A stretch of DNA of 64,000 bases from a virus (IMGVR_UViG_3300027763_002462:1-64000), one strand, 5' to 3'. Counted from the first letter of the stretch, positions 53,720-62,939 are shown. The notes: generated from the sequence alone by a model not told the origin. A program made the numbers and translations.

Positions 53720-54751
53720 GATATTATCAAACTTAATGTTTGCTTCTAAAGAGTCATCTTGTTTAACAACTTGTATTCTTAAAACATCATTAGTTGTTAT
53801 TTGAATCTTCTGAACATCGGTACCATAATAGTCTCCGTTAATATAAACATCATATGATTCAACGTTGATTGAATTAGCCCAAGTTAAATTTGCAGTATAA
53901 GCAACCACATCACTTAATGTATTGTTACCAACAACATAATAAAAGTTAGATAAAAATTCGTCAGGGTTTTTAGGACTTTTATTTCTTCTTTGTTTAAAAC
54001 TTGAAGTATCAATCTCCATAATTTGAGAAACTCTTGCAATTGCAGGTTTAACTTCAAACTCATCTTCATCAATAAGATATCCTAACATTGTGAAGTCATA
54101 TGATTGAACATAATATTTTCTTGAGTCCAAACTCATTTGAGACTCGTCAGAAATATTGTTTAATATGATTGGAACATATTGCCCTTTGATAAAAGTGTAC
54201 GCCTGTCTTGATGAGAATTTTTGCATAACAATTTTATTTAATTCGTTAAGCTCCCTCATTCTATTACAAATAATTTTTACACTGTAGTTAATATCTACAG
54301 GCACTGGCTGTGGTATTGTGTATATGTCCATACCTTGTTCGTTACCATTCCAAGTTGGAACAGATGCATAATAAAATTGTTTTCTATTAGGTATTGTATA
54401 TTGAAGAGCAGGATTAGTTCCAAATTTAACTTCAGGACTTCTTACCACTGTAATGAATGGTGGTGAAGGGTTATAATCTAAATCAACAAATAAAGCAGTC
54501 TCAACATATTGTGTCCAGTTTTGAGTTGTAATAATAATATCAACCATAGGTACCACTTTACCTGCGGTTACAACTTCTAAATCTCCTTTAACAAAATCAA
54601 GCATACCCCTATCCAAGTCGGCATGTAATACTGACTTAGGTAAATAAGTTCCATCTTTGTTGATATATTCCAACAACTGCTCCCTACGAGCAGACAAAGT
54701 TTTTTTAGGAACTAACGGCAATGTTGGTTTAACTTGTTTTGGTAATGGCAT
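53711..54751 (-). CDS. Putative tail completion/sheath-stabilising protein (gp15 position)
   Basis: 346 residues (T4 gp15 is 272). VDIIITTQNWTQYVETALFV with DLDYNPSPPFITVVRSPEVK, then VDINYSVKIICNRMRELNEL NKIV, YVPIILNNISDESQMS and YYVQSYDFTMLGYLIDEDEF have the layout of tail-terminator-type proteins in T4-like phages. The last 80 residues (NTLSDVVAYTANLTWANSIN) form a fibronectin/Ig-like beta domain that may be an addition. The gene lies 2 bases after the 171-residue protein and upstream of the sheath, in the same order as gp14-gp15-gp18 in T4-like genomes. Assignment to gp15 is by order and general pattern; moderate confidence. Confidence 0.6.
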   Translation of the reverse strand: MPLPKQVKPTLPLVPKKTLSARREQLLEYINKDGTYLPKSVLHADLDRGMLDFVKGDLEVVTAGKVVPMVDIIITTQNWTQYVETALFVDLDYNPSPPFITVVRSPEVKFGTNPALQYTIPNRKQFYYASVPTWNGNEQGMDIYTIPQPVPVDINYSVKIICNRMRELNELNKIVMQKFSSRQAYTFIKGQYVPIILNNISDESQMSLDSRKYYVQSYDFTMLGYLIDEDEFEVKPAIARVSQIMEIDTSSFKQRRNKSPKNPDEFLSNFYYVVGNNTLSDVVAYTANLTWANSINVESYDVYINGDYYGTDVQKIQITTNDVLRIQVVKQDDSLEANIKFDNILV

Positions 54752-54753
54752 TA

Positions 54754-55266
54754 TTAAATTCCTCTAAATTCATTTTCACTAACATAAGTGGCAACAACAC
54801 TTCTATAAAAAGGTTTGTATCCACCGTAAGTGTGTTTATTGTCTGACCTAACATATCCATCATCAGACACTACATAATATCTAACCCTATCTTCAGATTC
54901 ATAATATCCAATATAATCACCTTGAAATATTTCAACTTCCAAATCATCAAGAGTCTTTTGGTAAATAGAGAACTTCATATTACCAGGCTCTTGTAGTTCA
55001 ATTTTTGAATTACCATAGTTTTTACTTGCAGGAGTCATCACCTGAACCAAACCTTGCAATTCAACAGGAGCTAAAAATTGGATTCCATCTTCAAGTACCT
55101 CACCATAAACATCATCTACTTTTGTTTTTTGTCTATCTACTCGATAGAGAACAATAGTAAAGTTCATATCACCAAGCAACCACTCCTCACCCATACCGAT
55201 GTCGAGTGAATAGTCTTCAGCTCCAAAGAACTTACCTAATCTTGTAATTGGGACTAACTTTTGCAT
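54754..55266 (-). CDS. Putative neck protein (gp14 position)
   Basis: 170 residues from the ATG at 55266 (MQKLVPITRLGKFFGAEDYS). A longer TTG-started frame from 55284 would be read through the TATTTATC motif at 55273-55279, which I take as the promoter element, so the ATG is preferred. The mostly beta sequence (MNFTIVLYRVDRQKTKVDDV, GNMKFSIYQKTLDDLEVEIF, GDYIGYYESEDRVRYYVVSD) and position before the gp15-like gene fit a gp14-type neck/connector component (T4 gp14 is 256), but no firm sequence match is seen. It is divergent from the plus-strand helicase gene. Confidence 0.55.
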   Translation of the reverse strand: MQKLVPITRLGKFFGAEDYSLDIGMGEEWLLGDMNFTIVLYRVDRQKTKVDDVYGEVLEDGIQFLAPVELQGLVQVMTPASKNYGNSKIELQEPGNMKFSIYQKTLDDLEVEIFQGDYIGYYESEDRVRYYVVSDDGYVRSDNKHTYGGYKPFYRSVVATYVSENEFRGI

Positions 55267-55272
55267 ATATTG

Positions 55273-55279
55273 ATAAATA
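55273..55279 (-). promoter_or_regulatory. TATTTAT motif before the gp14-position gene
   Basis: GAGTATTTATCAATAT in coding orientation, 6 bases before the ATG at 55266. It decides the start by lying inside the longer TTG-initiated frame. Confidence 0.45.
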
Positions 55280-55321
55280 CTCAAAGATTAACTATATTTA
55301 AGCCAAATAATTTTCCAATTA

Positions 55322-57073
55322 ATGGACGCTAGTTTAGAATCAAAGGCATTGTCTCTCTTGGAGGTTTATGAAGGAGGAAATAACTACCTTATTGAACTTA
55401 AAAGAAAGTCTCAAATAAATAGGAGGTTTTACCCTACAAGGAGTCAGGCTGAGTATATTATTAATAACCATAACAAACAACCAAAGGTTGCAAAAAAATG
55501 GGTAATACTTGACGCATATTTCGCACAGAAACTTGCTGACGATAAACTTATGACCGAAATACCTGAAAAAATTTGGGTAGAAAAGTTATTGGCAGATAAA
55601 GAAAAAGCGTTTCACATTTGGGGTAAGATAACCGAATCGGAACAACTACATGATTTTTGGTTGCCCAAAGCGGCAATCATAAAAGACAACACGGTTAAAA
55701 ACGTTGTAATAAACTATGAAAAATATTCTCACCGTCCTCCTCTTGAACATCAAAAAGAATCTATTCAAAAATTGGTTGAAAATAAAAAATTCATACTTGC
55801 AGATGATATGGGTCTTGGAAAGACTACTTCTACTATTATAGCGGCATTAGAATCAGGGTCCAAGAAAGTATTAATTATTTGTCCAGCAACTTTAAAAATT
55901 AACTGGAAAAGAGAGATTGAAAACTATTCAGATAAGGCAGTTTATATTGCTGAAGGTAAAAACTTTAGTACGGATGCTGACTTTGTAATAATAAATTATG
56001 ATATTATAAAAAATTTCCATGATACAAAAAAGAAAGGTGAATCGCAAATTCTTGATGCCAATTTTGATTTGGTGGTCGTTGATGAAGCGCACTATATTAA
56101 AAACGCTACAGCCCAAAGAACAAAACTAATTAACGACCTTGTTAAGAAGGTGGACCGACTTTGGTTATTGACGGGTACTCCGATGACCTCTCGACCAATT
56201 GATTACTTCAACTTATTAAGTTTGATTGAATCCCCTGTTGCGAAGAATTGGATGGCGTATGCTATCAGATACTGTCAGGGATACCAATTCAACGTCGGAG
56301 GCAGAAAGGTGTGGAATGTTATGGGGGCGTCTAATCTTGAGGAATTAAGAGACAGAACCGCAGGTCTTACATTAAGAAGACTTAAAGAAAACGTACTTGA
56401 CCTTCCTGACAAAATAATCACACCAGTATATCTTAGATTAAAGTCTAAAATGTATGAGGAGATTATGGGAGAATATTACGATTGGTATGACAAAAATCCA
56501 GAGGAATCAAAATCTCTTACAGTTCAATTCACCAAGTTAACAAAGATACGTCAGGTTATCGCAGATGAAAAAGTTTCACAGACAATAGAACTTGCAGAAA
56601 ACATTGTTGAACAAGGGAAAAAAGTAATTATCTTCTGTAACTTTACAGATTCACTTAATAAAATTTGCGAACATTTTGGTAAATCCGCAGTTAAAATAAA
56701 CGGCTCAATGTCTAAACCTGAAAGACAACACAGTGTAGACAGTTTCCAAGAAAACGATAAAATAAAAATACTTGTCGGTAATATAAAAGCCGCTGGGGTT
56801 GGTATAACTTTAACGGCAGCTGAAGCGGTTATTATGAACGACCTATCATTTTTACCATCCGACCACGCCCAAGCAGAAGACCGAGCTTATAGATACGGTC
56901 AAAAAAACAATGTATTAGTTTATTACCCCATATTCGAAAACACAATCGAAGGAATTATCTACGACATATTAAACAATAAAAAACAAGTGATTGCCACAGT
57001 TATGGGGGACAATCAAAATACGGCCGATGCTGCCGAAGAAATTTTGAAGAGAATTAATGAAATGCGTCGTTAA
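55322..57073 (+). CDS. SNF2-family (SMARCAL1-like) DNA helicase/translocase, UvsW-like role
   Basis: 583 residues, almost the size of T4 UvsW (587), but with SNF2-type motifs: LEHQKESIQKLVENKKFILA (Q region), DDMGLGKTT at about 161-169 (motif I), VVVDEAHYIKN at about 250-260 (DEAH), LLTGTPMTSRPIDYFNLLSL (motif III), and in lobe 2 KINGSMSKPERQHSVDSFQE, NIKAAGVGITLTAAEAVI and DRAYRYGQKNNVLVYYP (motifs IV-VI). The N-terminal 135 residues resemble the HARP-like front of SMARCAL1 proteins. Such enzymes rewind or remodel forked DNA, matching the branch-migration job of UvsW. It is the first gene of the plus-strand block, divergent from the gp14-position gene, and is followed by the superoxide dismutase fusion. 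The start is the first in-frame ATG. Confidence 0.88.
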   Translation: MDASLESKALSLLEVYEGGNNYLIELKRKSQINRRFYPTRSQAEYIINNHNKQPKVAKKWVILDAYFAQKLADDKLMTEIPEKIWVEKLLADKEKAFHIWGKITESEQLHDFWLPKAAIIKDNTVKNVVINYEKYSHRPPLEHQKESIQKLVENKKFILADDMGLGKTTSTIIAALESGSKKVLIICPATLKINWKREIENYSDKAVYIAEGKNFSTDADFVIINYDIIKNFHDTKKKGESQILDANFDLVVVDEAHYIKNATAQRTKLINDLVKKVDRLWLLTGTPMTSRPIDYFNLLSLIESPVAKNWMAYAIRYCQGYQFNVGGRKVWNVMGASNLEELRDRTAGLTLRRLKENVLDLPDKIITPVYLRLKSKMYEEIMGEYYDWYDKNPEESKSLTVQFTKLTKIRQVIADEKVSQTIELAENIVEQGKKVIIFCNFTDSLNKICEHFGKSAVKINGSMSKPERQHSVDSFQENDKIKILVGNIKAAGVGITLTAAEAVIMNDLSFLPSDHAQAEDRAYRYGQKNNVLVYYPIFENTIEGIIYDILNNKKQVIATVMGDNQNTADAAEEILKRINEMRR

Positions 57074-57081
57074 AGAAAATC

Positions 57082-57110
57082 TGGATTATTTATATGAAAT
57101 GGATAATCCA
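57082..57110. repeat. 8-bp inverted repeat around the SOD-fusion promoter motif
   Basis: TGGATTAT (57082-57089) and ATAATCCA (57103-57110) flank a 13-base spacer and enclose the TATTTAT motif, ending 5 bases before the ATG. It is similar in plan to the repeat before the HNH gene, and could be an operator or a start-site hairpin. Confidence 0.55.
57087..57093 (+). promoter_or_regulatory. TATTTAT motif before the SOD-nuclease fusion
   Basis: ATTATTTATATGAAA in coding orientation on the plus strand, 22 bases before the ATG at 57116, showing that the motif follows gene direction on both strands. Confidence 0.5.
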
Positions 57111-57115
57111 AAAAT

Positions 57116-58654
57116 ATGAAAAAAATAGAAGAGAAAATCCAACAACTCGAAACACAAATACTTGAAAACCACATCACAAAAGAAAAAGAGTTGTTGATTA
57201 ACGAAATGAAAAAAATAGGAATAGAAAAATTACCCTATTCTTACTCAGCCCTGAAACAGTTTATTGACCCCGAGACAATGAACTTTCACTATAACAAACA
57301 TTATAAGGGATATGTGGATAAATTGAATGACGCTTTAAATAAAAAGAAATACGGGGATTTAGAGTTAGAACAAATAATCAAAACAATAAGTCGTTTTGAT
57401 AAGACAATAAGAAACAACGCAGGAGGAGCATTTAACCACGCATTGTTTTGGAATATGTTAACACCAACTCCAAAGAAATTAGAAGGAGAATTACTTAAAA
57501 AAATCACAAAACAATTCGGAAGTTTCACTGCGTTCAAGAAACAATTTGATACTGTTGCCAAAGATAGATTCGGTTCAGGGTGGGTATGGTTAGTCCTTAC
57601 TGCCAAGAACACATTAAAGATTATGTCGACTCCAAATCAAGACAATCCTTTAATGAATGTGATTGAAGGTGGTGGGTTTCCAATATTAGGATTAGACTTA
57701 TGGGAACACGCTTATTACTTAAAGTATAGAAACAAGAGAGACGAATATATTGTTAACTTTTGGAAAGTTGTAAATTGGGAATTTGTTTCCAAGTTATACG
57801 AAATGAAAACGGAAACTAAATTAGTAGAATCCGTTAAGTTAGAGAAGTTGATTACAGAATCTAAAGAGGCGAAGTTCTGTGACGCCAAGGAAGTTCAATT
57901 CTACAGAGAACTTATTAATAATTCAAACATTAAGAGAATATACCAAGACGGAGTAACTAATGCTTTAAAAGAAGTGTTTAGTCAATTTTGGGTTGATAGT
58001 ACAAATAAAGAAATGTCAGGGTTTTATGGATTAGAGTCTAAAGAAGGAAGGTCTATTTTAAATAACCTAAACACAAACTTCAACACGTTTTGTTTATTAA
58101 CCAAAGCAATTAATACTCAAATTGAAAAAATAGGTAGACCTGAAAAGAAATTTAATTTTTCTAAAAAAGAAAATAGAACCATTAAAGAAATTAACAGATT
58201 AATGAATGCGTTGTATCATTTCAAAACAGAAATATTCACAAAAAACAACGAGGAGTTTATTAACATAATTAAAGTGTTAAAAAAATTGTGGGATAGAGGA
58301 CAAAAATCTGAAGATGATGTTTTAATTAAAATTGAAAAATATTTTGGGGATTCCGCAAAACTTGAAAAGACTGGAGGACATGGTCAAAAAACCGATGCTC
58401 TCCTTGGTGTTGATTTAACAATTACTTTAAATGAAACAAAATATACCGCTCAGGTTAAACCATTTTCAAGAATAATAAAAGAAGATGGGAAAATTACTGT
58501 AAAAGATACAGGAAATGTTAAACCGTACGACGTTGATTGGTTGATATTTATTAATACAAAATCAAACGAAATTTTGATTTTTGAAAACAACCCGATTAAA
58601 AATCATAATCAATATGTGTTTAATGAGAGTTCATTAATTCATAAAATAGAATAG
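57116..58654 (+). CDS. Mn-type superoxide dismutase fused to a PD-(D/E)XK-like domain
   Basis: 512 residues. Residues 1-38 are a charged coiled-coil-like leader. Residues about 39-229 are an intact Fe/Mn superoxide dismutase: MNFHYNKHYKGYVDKLN (ligand His58, gateway His62), NNAGGAFNHALFWN (ligand His108), FGSGWVWLV, STPNQDNPL (Gln175, Mn-type position), and GLDLWEHAYY (ligands Asp194, His198). The NQD..L..G motif makes Mn or cambialistic use more likely than strict Fe. Residues 230-512 are not SOD: helical to about 410, then KSEDDVLIKIEKYFG, GGHGQKTDALLGVDLTITLN and YTAQVKPFSR, an E...D...QxK pattern like PD-(D/E)XK nucleases. Normal SODs are about 200 residues. It stands between helicase and neck genes under a late-type motif. 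Possibly it detoxifies superoxide and also processes or binds DNA. Confidence 0.9.
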   Translation: MKKIEEKIQQLETQILENHITKEKELLINEMKKIGIEKLPYSYSALKQFIDPETMNFHYNKHYKGYVDKLNDALNKKKYGDLELEQIIKTISRFDKTIRNNAGGAFNHALFWNMLTPTPKKLEGELLKKITKQFGSFTAFKKQFDTVAKDRFGSGWVWLVLTAKNTLKIMSTPNQDNPLMNVIEGGGFPILGLDLWEHAYYLKYRNKRDEYIVNFWKVVNWEFVSKLYEMKTETKLVESVKLEKLITESKEAKFCDAKEVQFYRELINNSNIKRIYQDGVTNALKEVFSQFWVDSTNKEMSGFYGLESKEGRSILNNLNTNFNTFCLLTKAINTQIEKIGRPEKKFNFSKKENRTIKEINRLMNALYHFKTEIFTKNNEEFINIIKVLKKLWDRGQKSEDDVLIKIEKYFGDSAKLEKTGGHGQKTDALLGVDLTITLNETKYTAQVKPFSRIIKEDGKITVKDTGNVKPYDVDWLIFINTKSNEILIFENNPIKNHNQYVFNESSLIHKIE

Positions 58655-58660
58655 TTAAGA

Positions 58661-58667
58661 TATTTAT
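58661..58667 (+). promoter_or_regulatory. TATTTAT motif before the neck protein gene
   Basis: GATATTTATTGACATGG on the plus strand: TATTTAT, then 4 bases, then the ATG at 58672. It implies a very short or absent leader if the motif is the core promoter. Confidence 0.45.
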
Positions 58668-58671
58668 TGAC

Positions 58672-59796
58672 ATGGCAGTATTACCAGAACCAGAAAGAAG
58701 TAGGATATATACGAGAATCAAACATCAGTTAGGTGCACCACTAAGAAGTGTTGAACTTGAAGATGAGATGATGGATTCGTTAATGGAATTAGCAATTGGG
58801 GATTACGAAGAGTATATCCTACAATGGTTAATTGATTCTCAATGGGTTAACTTAGTTAACTTGAATATGAATGAAAGGTCTGTTGCAAGAGCGTTAGTTA
58901 CAAGAACTATGGATTTTGAACAACAGTTTAGTTACGCATATTCTAAAATTGTAGGTCTTCAAACTGAAGGTCCTTGGGTTTTAAAGAAAGATTATTTCGT
59001 TCTTGAGAAGAATGTTCAAACATATGAAATTCCTGCGGGTAGAGAAGTTAATGAACTATTATGGTTTAGTGACCAACCTTGGACTGCGTTTGGAATTGGT
59101 GGAATGGCTGGTGGTTTTGGTGGTATCGGATTAGGTGCCGACCAAGCTGGATTTGCTCAAATGGGTAATCAAGGTTCTTATTTTATGATGTCAGGTTTTG
59201 ATTATTTAATCAGAATGCAAGAAGCCAATATTCTTAATAGAATTTTAGGTGGTTCGATGACTTATAGAATTACAGGTTTACCTGATGGTAAAAAGTTAAT
59301 TCACTTAATGAATACCCCTGGTGGTAAATTTAATTGGTCAAGTTATAGTCAATACGTTGGTAAAGCCGTATGGTATTGGTATTATGATGTTGAACCCGAT
59401 AGTAGAGCCGATTGTCTCAAAAACAATCCTGATATTATTAAATTACCGACAGATGTTCCAATCGAATCTCTTAGTTGGGAGGACTTAAACGTTCCTGGTC
59501 AACAATGGGTGAGAAGATGGTTTACTGCCTATTGTAAAGAAACTTTGGCAAGAGTTAGAGGTAAGTATAGTGGTAACTTAAAAACACCTGATTCTGAAAT
59601 CGTAATGGATTATCAGAGTTTACTTACTGAGGCTAAAGACGAAAAGACCAAATTAATAGATGAACTAACAGGAGCTGAAGGATGGTTGACAAGAATGAGA
59701 CCCGATAAAGTAATGGAACGAGAAGCATTAATTGCAGAAAACTTGAACAAACAAATGAAGTTCAGAGCAATGCCTCGTCAAATATATGTAATTTAA
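58672..59796 (+). CDS. Neck protein, T4 gp13-like
   Basis: 374 residues (T4 gp13 309). The N-terminus MAVLPEPERSRIYTRIKHQL is followed by a helical part, then GPWVLKKDYFVLEKNVQTYE and IPAGREVNELLWFSDQPW. The C-terminal helix block (WVRRWFTAYCKETLARVRGK, YSGNLKTPDSEIVMDYQSLL, AKDEKTKLIDELTGAEGWL) closely fits the gp13/neck family of T4-like and cyanophage genomes. A Gly/Met-rich insertion lies in the middle (GIGGMAGGFGGIGLGADQAG), probably a flexible loop. The protein closes the head after packaging and connects it to the tail. It is separated from its gp14/gp15-like partners by the helicase and SOD genes and lies on the opposite strand, a rearrangement compared with T4. Confidence 0.8.
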   Translation: MAVLPEPERSRIYTRIKHQLGAPLRSVELEDEMMDSLMELAIGDYEEYILQWLIDSQWVNLVNLNMNERSVARALVTRTMDFEQQFSYAYSKIVGLQTEGPWVLKKDYFVLEKNVQTYEIPAGREVNELLWFSDQPWTAFGIGGMAGGFGGIGLGADQAGFAQMGNQGSYFMMSGFDYLIRMQEANILNRILGGSMTYRITGLPDGKKLIHLMNTPGGKFNWSSYSQYVGKAVWYWYYDVEPDSRADCLKNNPDIIKLPTDVPIESLSWEDLNVPGQQWVRRWFTAYCKETLARVRGKYSGNLKTPDSEIVMDYQSLLTEAKDEKTKLIDELTGAEGWLTRMRPDKVMEREALIAENLNKQMKFRAMPRQIYVI

Positions 59797-59800
59797 TTTT

Positions 59801-60136
59801 ATGGCAATACTAAAAACAATACCATCAAGAAAAGTAATCAATGGGTTTGTCGTAGACACCTCAGAAATTTCTATAGTATCTGAAAAAGATTATACAACAA
59901 ACGGAGAGTCTTGTATTGTAATTAAAGATGTTTCTGAATCTACAGTTATTTTAAATTCTAAAACAACAGACCATATTGTGGTTAAATCAATGACAAGACT
60001 TACAATCAAACCAGACATCGGTAAAATCGATGAAGACTATGATGAAATAGTTGCTGATAAGTATGCTTGTATTGAATTTAGATTTATGAGTGGAAATTGG
60101 TATATCCTATCTTCAGACGGTTTGAAGCAATCCTAA
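59801..60136 (+). CDS. Small protein after the neck gene, unknown
   Basis: 111 residues starting MAILKTIPSRKVINGFVVDT. All-beta looking (SCIVIKDVSESTVILNSKTT DHIV) and ending in ACIEFRFMSGNWYILSSDGL KQS, a layout reminiscent of short beta-helix or trimeric decoration segments of virion proteins. It starts 4 bases after the gp13-like stop, so it is co-translated with the neck protein, and overlaps the end of the convergent DNA polymerase gene by 24 bases. A structural role is inferred. No terminator hairpin is evident between the convergent genes. Confidence 0.6.
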   Translation: MAILKTIPSRKVINGFVVDTSEISIVSEKDYTTNGESCIVIKDVSESTVILNSKTTDHIVVKSMTRLTIKPDIGKIDEDYDEIVADKYACIEFRFMSGNWYILSSDGLKQS

Positions 60137-62911
60137 TTTTTCTTCCCAACCTTCCTCGGCTAAATCATACATATAATCTGGCTTAAGACCTCGTCTTTCC
60201 CAATAGTTTAATTCTTGTTCAGTTATATCTAAGACATCTTCTTGTAACTTATCTTGAGAACCCTCATCCAATGGGTGTCCATTAATAAGTTCACACTGAG
60301 TTGTTGTAAAGATTCCTCTATCTTGAGGGTTATCAACAATTAAACCATTTCTAACTTCGTCTTTAAATACAACCATCAAAGGTTCAATTCTTTTATTGAA
60401 CGTTGCAATCGCTCTTGGTACATTATAATCACCAGTTAAGTCAGGGTCGTTATCCAATATATCTTTATCCAACATATAACAGTTTACCATAACACCATCA
60501 GTTATAGGTTTTGACTTAGGATTCATAAGGGAGTTATAAGCATTCGTATCTTTAATTTGTTTTACGGTCATCTTTTGAACATCACCCTGAGATGATTTAG
60601 TTCCGTTGTTAACGTACAAAATAACATCACCTAAATTCACATTTAAATTATTTTTTAATGCCAATTCCATGTGAGCCATTCTACTCATACTGTTACCAGA
60701 TTTAGTCTTTGTAGTTAACCTTTTATTATAATCATCAAGACTTAATTTAACTTTAGCTCTTTGGGCAATCTTACTCAATGGAATTTTTTTATCAAATATG
60801 ATTTGAAGGTATTCATAATAATATTCAACGAAGGCCTTACCATTACCTTGTAATAACATTTTAATACCCTTATCTAAAAACGCCTCAATATATAATGGAA
60901 GTTTTTTTGACTTAATACTATTACCCGTTAACTTAATTTTACCTTTGGAATCCATAACAGCATAATTCTTACGAGCCAAGTTAATACAAGATGGCCATAC
61001 CCCATCGGTGTCAAGAGCCATCTCACCTCTCATGAAGATATCATTGTATTCAGCAACGTCAGCTTCAGGCCCGTAATATTCTTTACCCTCTTTAACCTTC
61101 CAATTCAATCCACGTCCAACATAAACTCTGTCGTTCGCCTCATCAGGAGTAGAAAAGTTCACACCATCCGTATCCATTACCAATGGAACATAACCTTTAG
61201 TCATAAAGAATCTAATCATTTGACGAAGGTATTGTCTACCTGTACAAGTGATTTGTTCCCCCATATACATGTCACCCCAAGCATAAACCTGAGGAGCTGA
61301 TAAAGCACCGAACATCGAGTTAATGAAAATTTTAATTGGCAATTGTTTATTACCATATGATTCAGACTTCTTACGGTCAACATTATAAAACTCTTCGGCA
61401 AGTTGTTTGTATTTGATACGAGTGTTACGGAAATAACTTAACATTCCTTTCATCGCACCTGTTACATCACAATCAGGAAATACATCATGTACTAATTGAA
61501 TAGAGGGGTATAGAGACGAGAAATCGAGCTTAAGTACGTTCTTACTATAACCAACTTTAAGTAGTCGAGAAAGACCTCCTACGAAGTCTGTCTTGGATTC
61601 TTTGGCAGGTATTGCAAGTCCGTGTTTATAAGACCATGCTAACATTAACATTTTCCATAATGTTGCAGTACCCATAGTAGATACTCTTTCATAAGTTGTT
61701 GGAATCATCGCAGCCAACAAGAACGAACCTTGGTTGAACTCTTGGTCTACCTTAAGGGTTTCATCTAAGTCATCGTCAAGATACATCTCAACTAACTTGT
61801 CACCCGCAATCTGATTATAAACATCTGAACGTTTAGAACAAGCGTCATCAATCTTAGAATCAACACCGACTTTCTTATACTTACCATTCTGAATGTTTAA
61901 CCAATAATTTTCTTTCTTTGTATAGAATGGTCCAATATCTGAATGGTCAATATATACACGGTCAGGAGCTTCGGCATTAATGTATTGTGTAATGTATTTC
62001 AAACCCGCGGCTTTAATACTCGAGTTAATCGCCTGAGCTCTACGAACGGCATGAATAATATCAATTACATTGTAACCCCAAATAGAAGTTTGAGTAAAAT
62101 TCTCAACCTCATTGGCAAGTTTCAACATACTATCTTTTCTTGTGAAAGAATGTTCAGGGTGTAATGATTTACAAATCTTCTTTGGGTCGATACCTAAGAT
62201 TCTACATCTTTCGAATATCCAATGCCAGTCGAAGTTCGCTGAATTATATCCACCAATAATACTTGGCTTAAGTTCATTGATTACCTTGAAGAATTCTATG
62301 ATGGCATTTCTCTCTTCAGATTCATCCATACATTCGATTACTCTGTGGTAACCTTTATTGGTTTTAATTCCAATCATGAAGATACGACCGTCCTTAGGTT
62401 CAAGTGCAGTCGTTTCTAAGTCAAATACAAGACGGGTAACCTCTTCATAGTTTTCAAAACCTTTGAATAGTCTTTTTTCTTTTGAAATTAAATATTGTTC
62501 TACAGGAGGTAGAACCATCACTTTATCTTTAGTCTTATCACCCCATGGGTCACATCCACCTTCTCTAAAGAATTGGATTAGTTCTCTGTAACCTTTTAAG
62601 GATTTAACCATGAAAGTCATACCCTTTTGTAATCTTTCATTACTATGGGTTTCTAACTTTTCAATCATGATACCATGTTTGGTCATGGCATCTTTCTGAG
62701 CTGCTTTTGAACCATTGTAAAAGTTAATCTCACGCAAGTCACCAACCCACGCAAACGGTGTGAATGTGTCTTTTCGGATTTCCTTTCCTTTACCAGGGAT
62801 TTCTTTGATTTTGTAAATGCAGTTCTCGCGATAGTCGTATTCGATAGCGACTATAAATTCTTCGGGGTCGTTTCCATGTAGGAACGATTCAATATCTTGG
62901 TCTGTAAACAT
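60113..62911 (-). CDS. Family B DNA polymerase, T4 gp43-like
   Basis: 932 residues (T4 gp43 898). Proofreading exonuclease: RLVFDLETTALEP (Exo I, about 163-175) and GGYNSANFDWHWIFERC (Exo II, about 222-238). Polymerase: LKLDFSSLYPSIQ (motif A, about 460-472), KIFINSMFGALSAPQVYAWG (motif B), VPLVMDTDGVNFS (motif C, the DTD catalytic pair near 580). The C-terminus carries extra residues ending EEGWEEKLGLLQTV, where T4-type polymerases bind the sliding clamp. All catalytic aspartates are present and no intein is seen. It copies the genome with the gp41-type helicase and the gp32-type protein encoded at 26-31 kb. Its upstream region holds a 14-base palindrome and a TATTTAT motif. The gene is distant from the replication operon. 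Confidence 0.95.
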   Translation of the reverse strand: MFTDQDIESFLHGNDPEEFIVAIEYDYRENCIYKIKEIPGKGKEIRKDTFTPFAWVGDLREINFYNGSKAAQKDAMTKHGIMIEKLETHSNERLQKGMTFMVKSLKGYRELIQFFREGGCDPWGDKTKDKVMVLPPVEQYLISKEKRLFKGFENYEEVTRLVFDLETTALEPKDGRIFMIGIKTNKGYHRVIECMDESEERNAIIEFFKVINELKPSIIGGYNSANFDWHWIFERCRILGIDPKKICKSLHPEHSFTRKDSMLKLANEVENFTQTSIWGYNVIDIIHAVRRAQAINSSIKAAGLKYITQYINAEAPDRVYIDHSDIGPFYTKKENYWLNIQNGKYKKVGVDSKIDDACSKRSDVYNQIAGDKLVEMYLDDDLDETLKVDQEFNQGSFLLAAMIPTTYERVSTMGTATLWKMLMLAWSYKHGLAIPAKESKTDFVGGLSRLLKVGYSKNVLKLDFSSLYPSIQLVHDVFPDCDVTGAMKGMLSYFRNTRIKYKQLAEEFYNVDRKKSESYGNKQLPIKIFINSMFGALSAPQVYAWGDMYMGEQITCTGRQYLRQMIRFFMTKGYVPLVMDTDGVNFSTPDEANDRVYVGRGLNWKVKEGKEYYGPEADVAEYNDIFMRGEMALDTDGVWPSCINLARKNYAVMDSKGKIKLTGNSIKSKKLPLYIEAFLDKGIKMLLQGNGKAFVEYYYEYLQIIFDKKIPLSKIAQRAKVKLSLDDYNKRLTTKTKSGNSMSRMAHMELALKNNLNVNLGDVILYVNNGTKSSQGDVQKMTVKQIKDTNAYNSLMNPKSKPITDGVMVNCYMLDKDILDNDPDLTGDYNVPRAIATFNKRIEPLMVVFKDEVRNGLIVDNPQDRGIFTTTQCELINGHPLDEGSQDKLQEDVLDITEQELNYWERRGLKPDYMYDLAEEGWEEKLGLLQTV

Positions 62912-62939
62912 ATGTAATATACGAGTGGTTTATTGGCAA

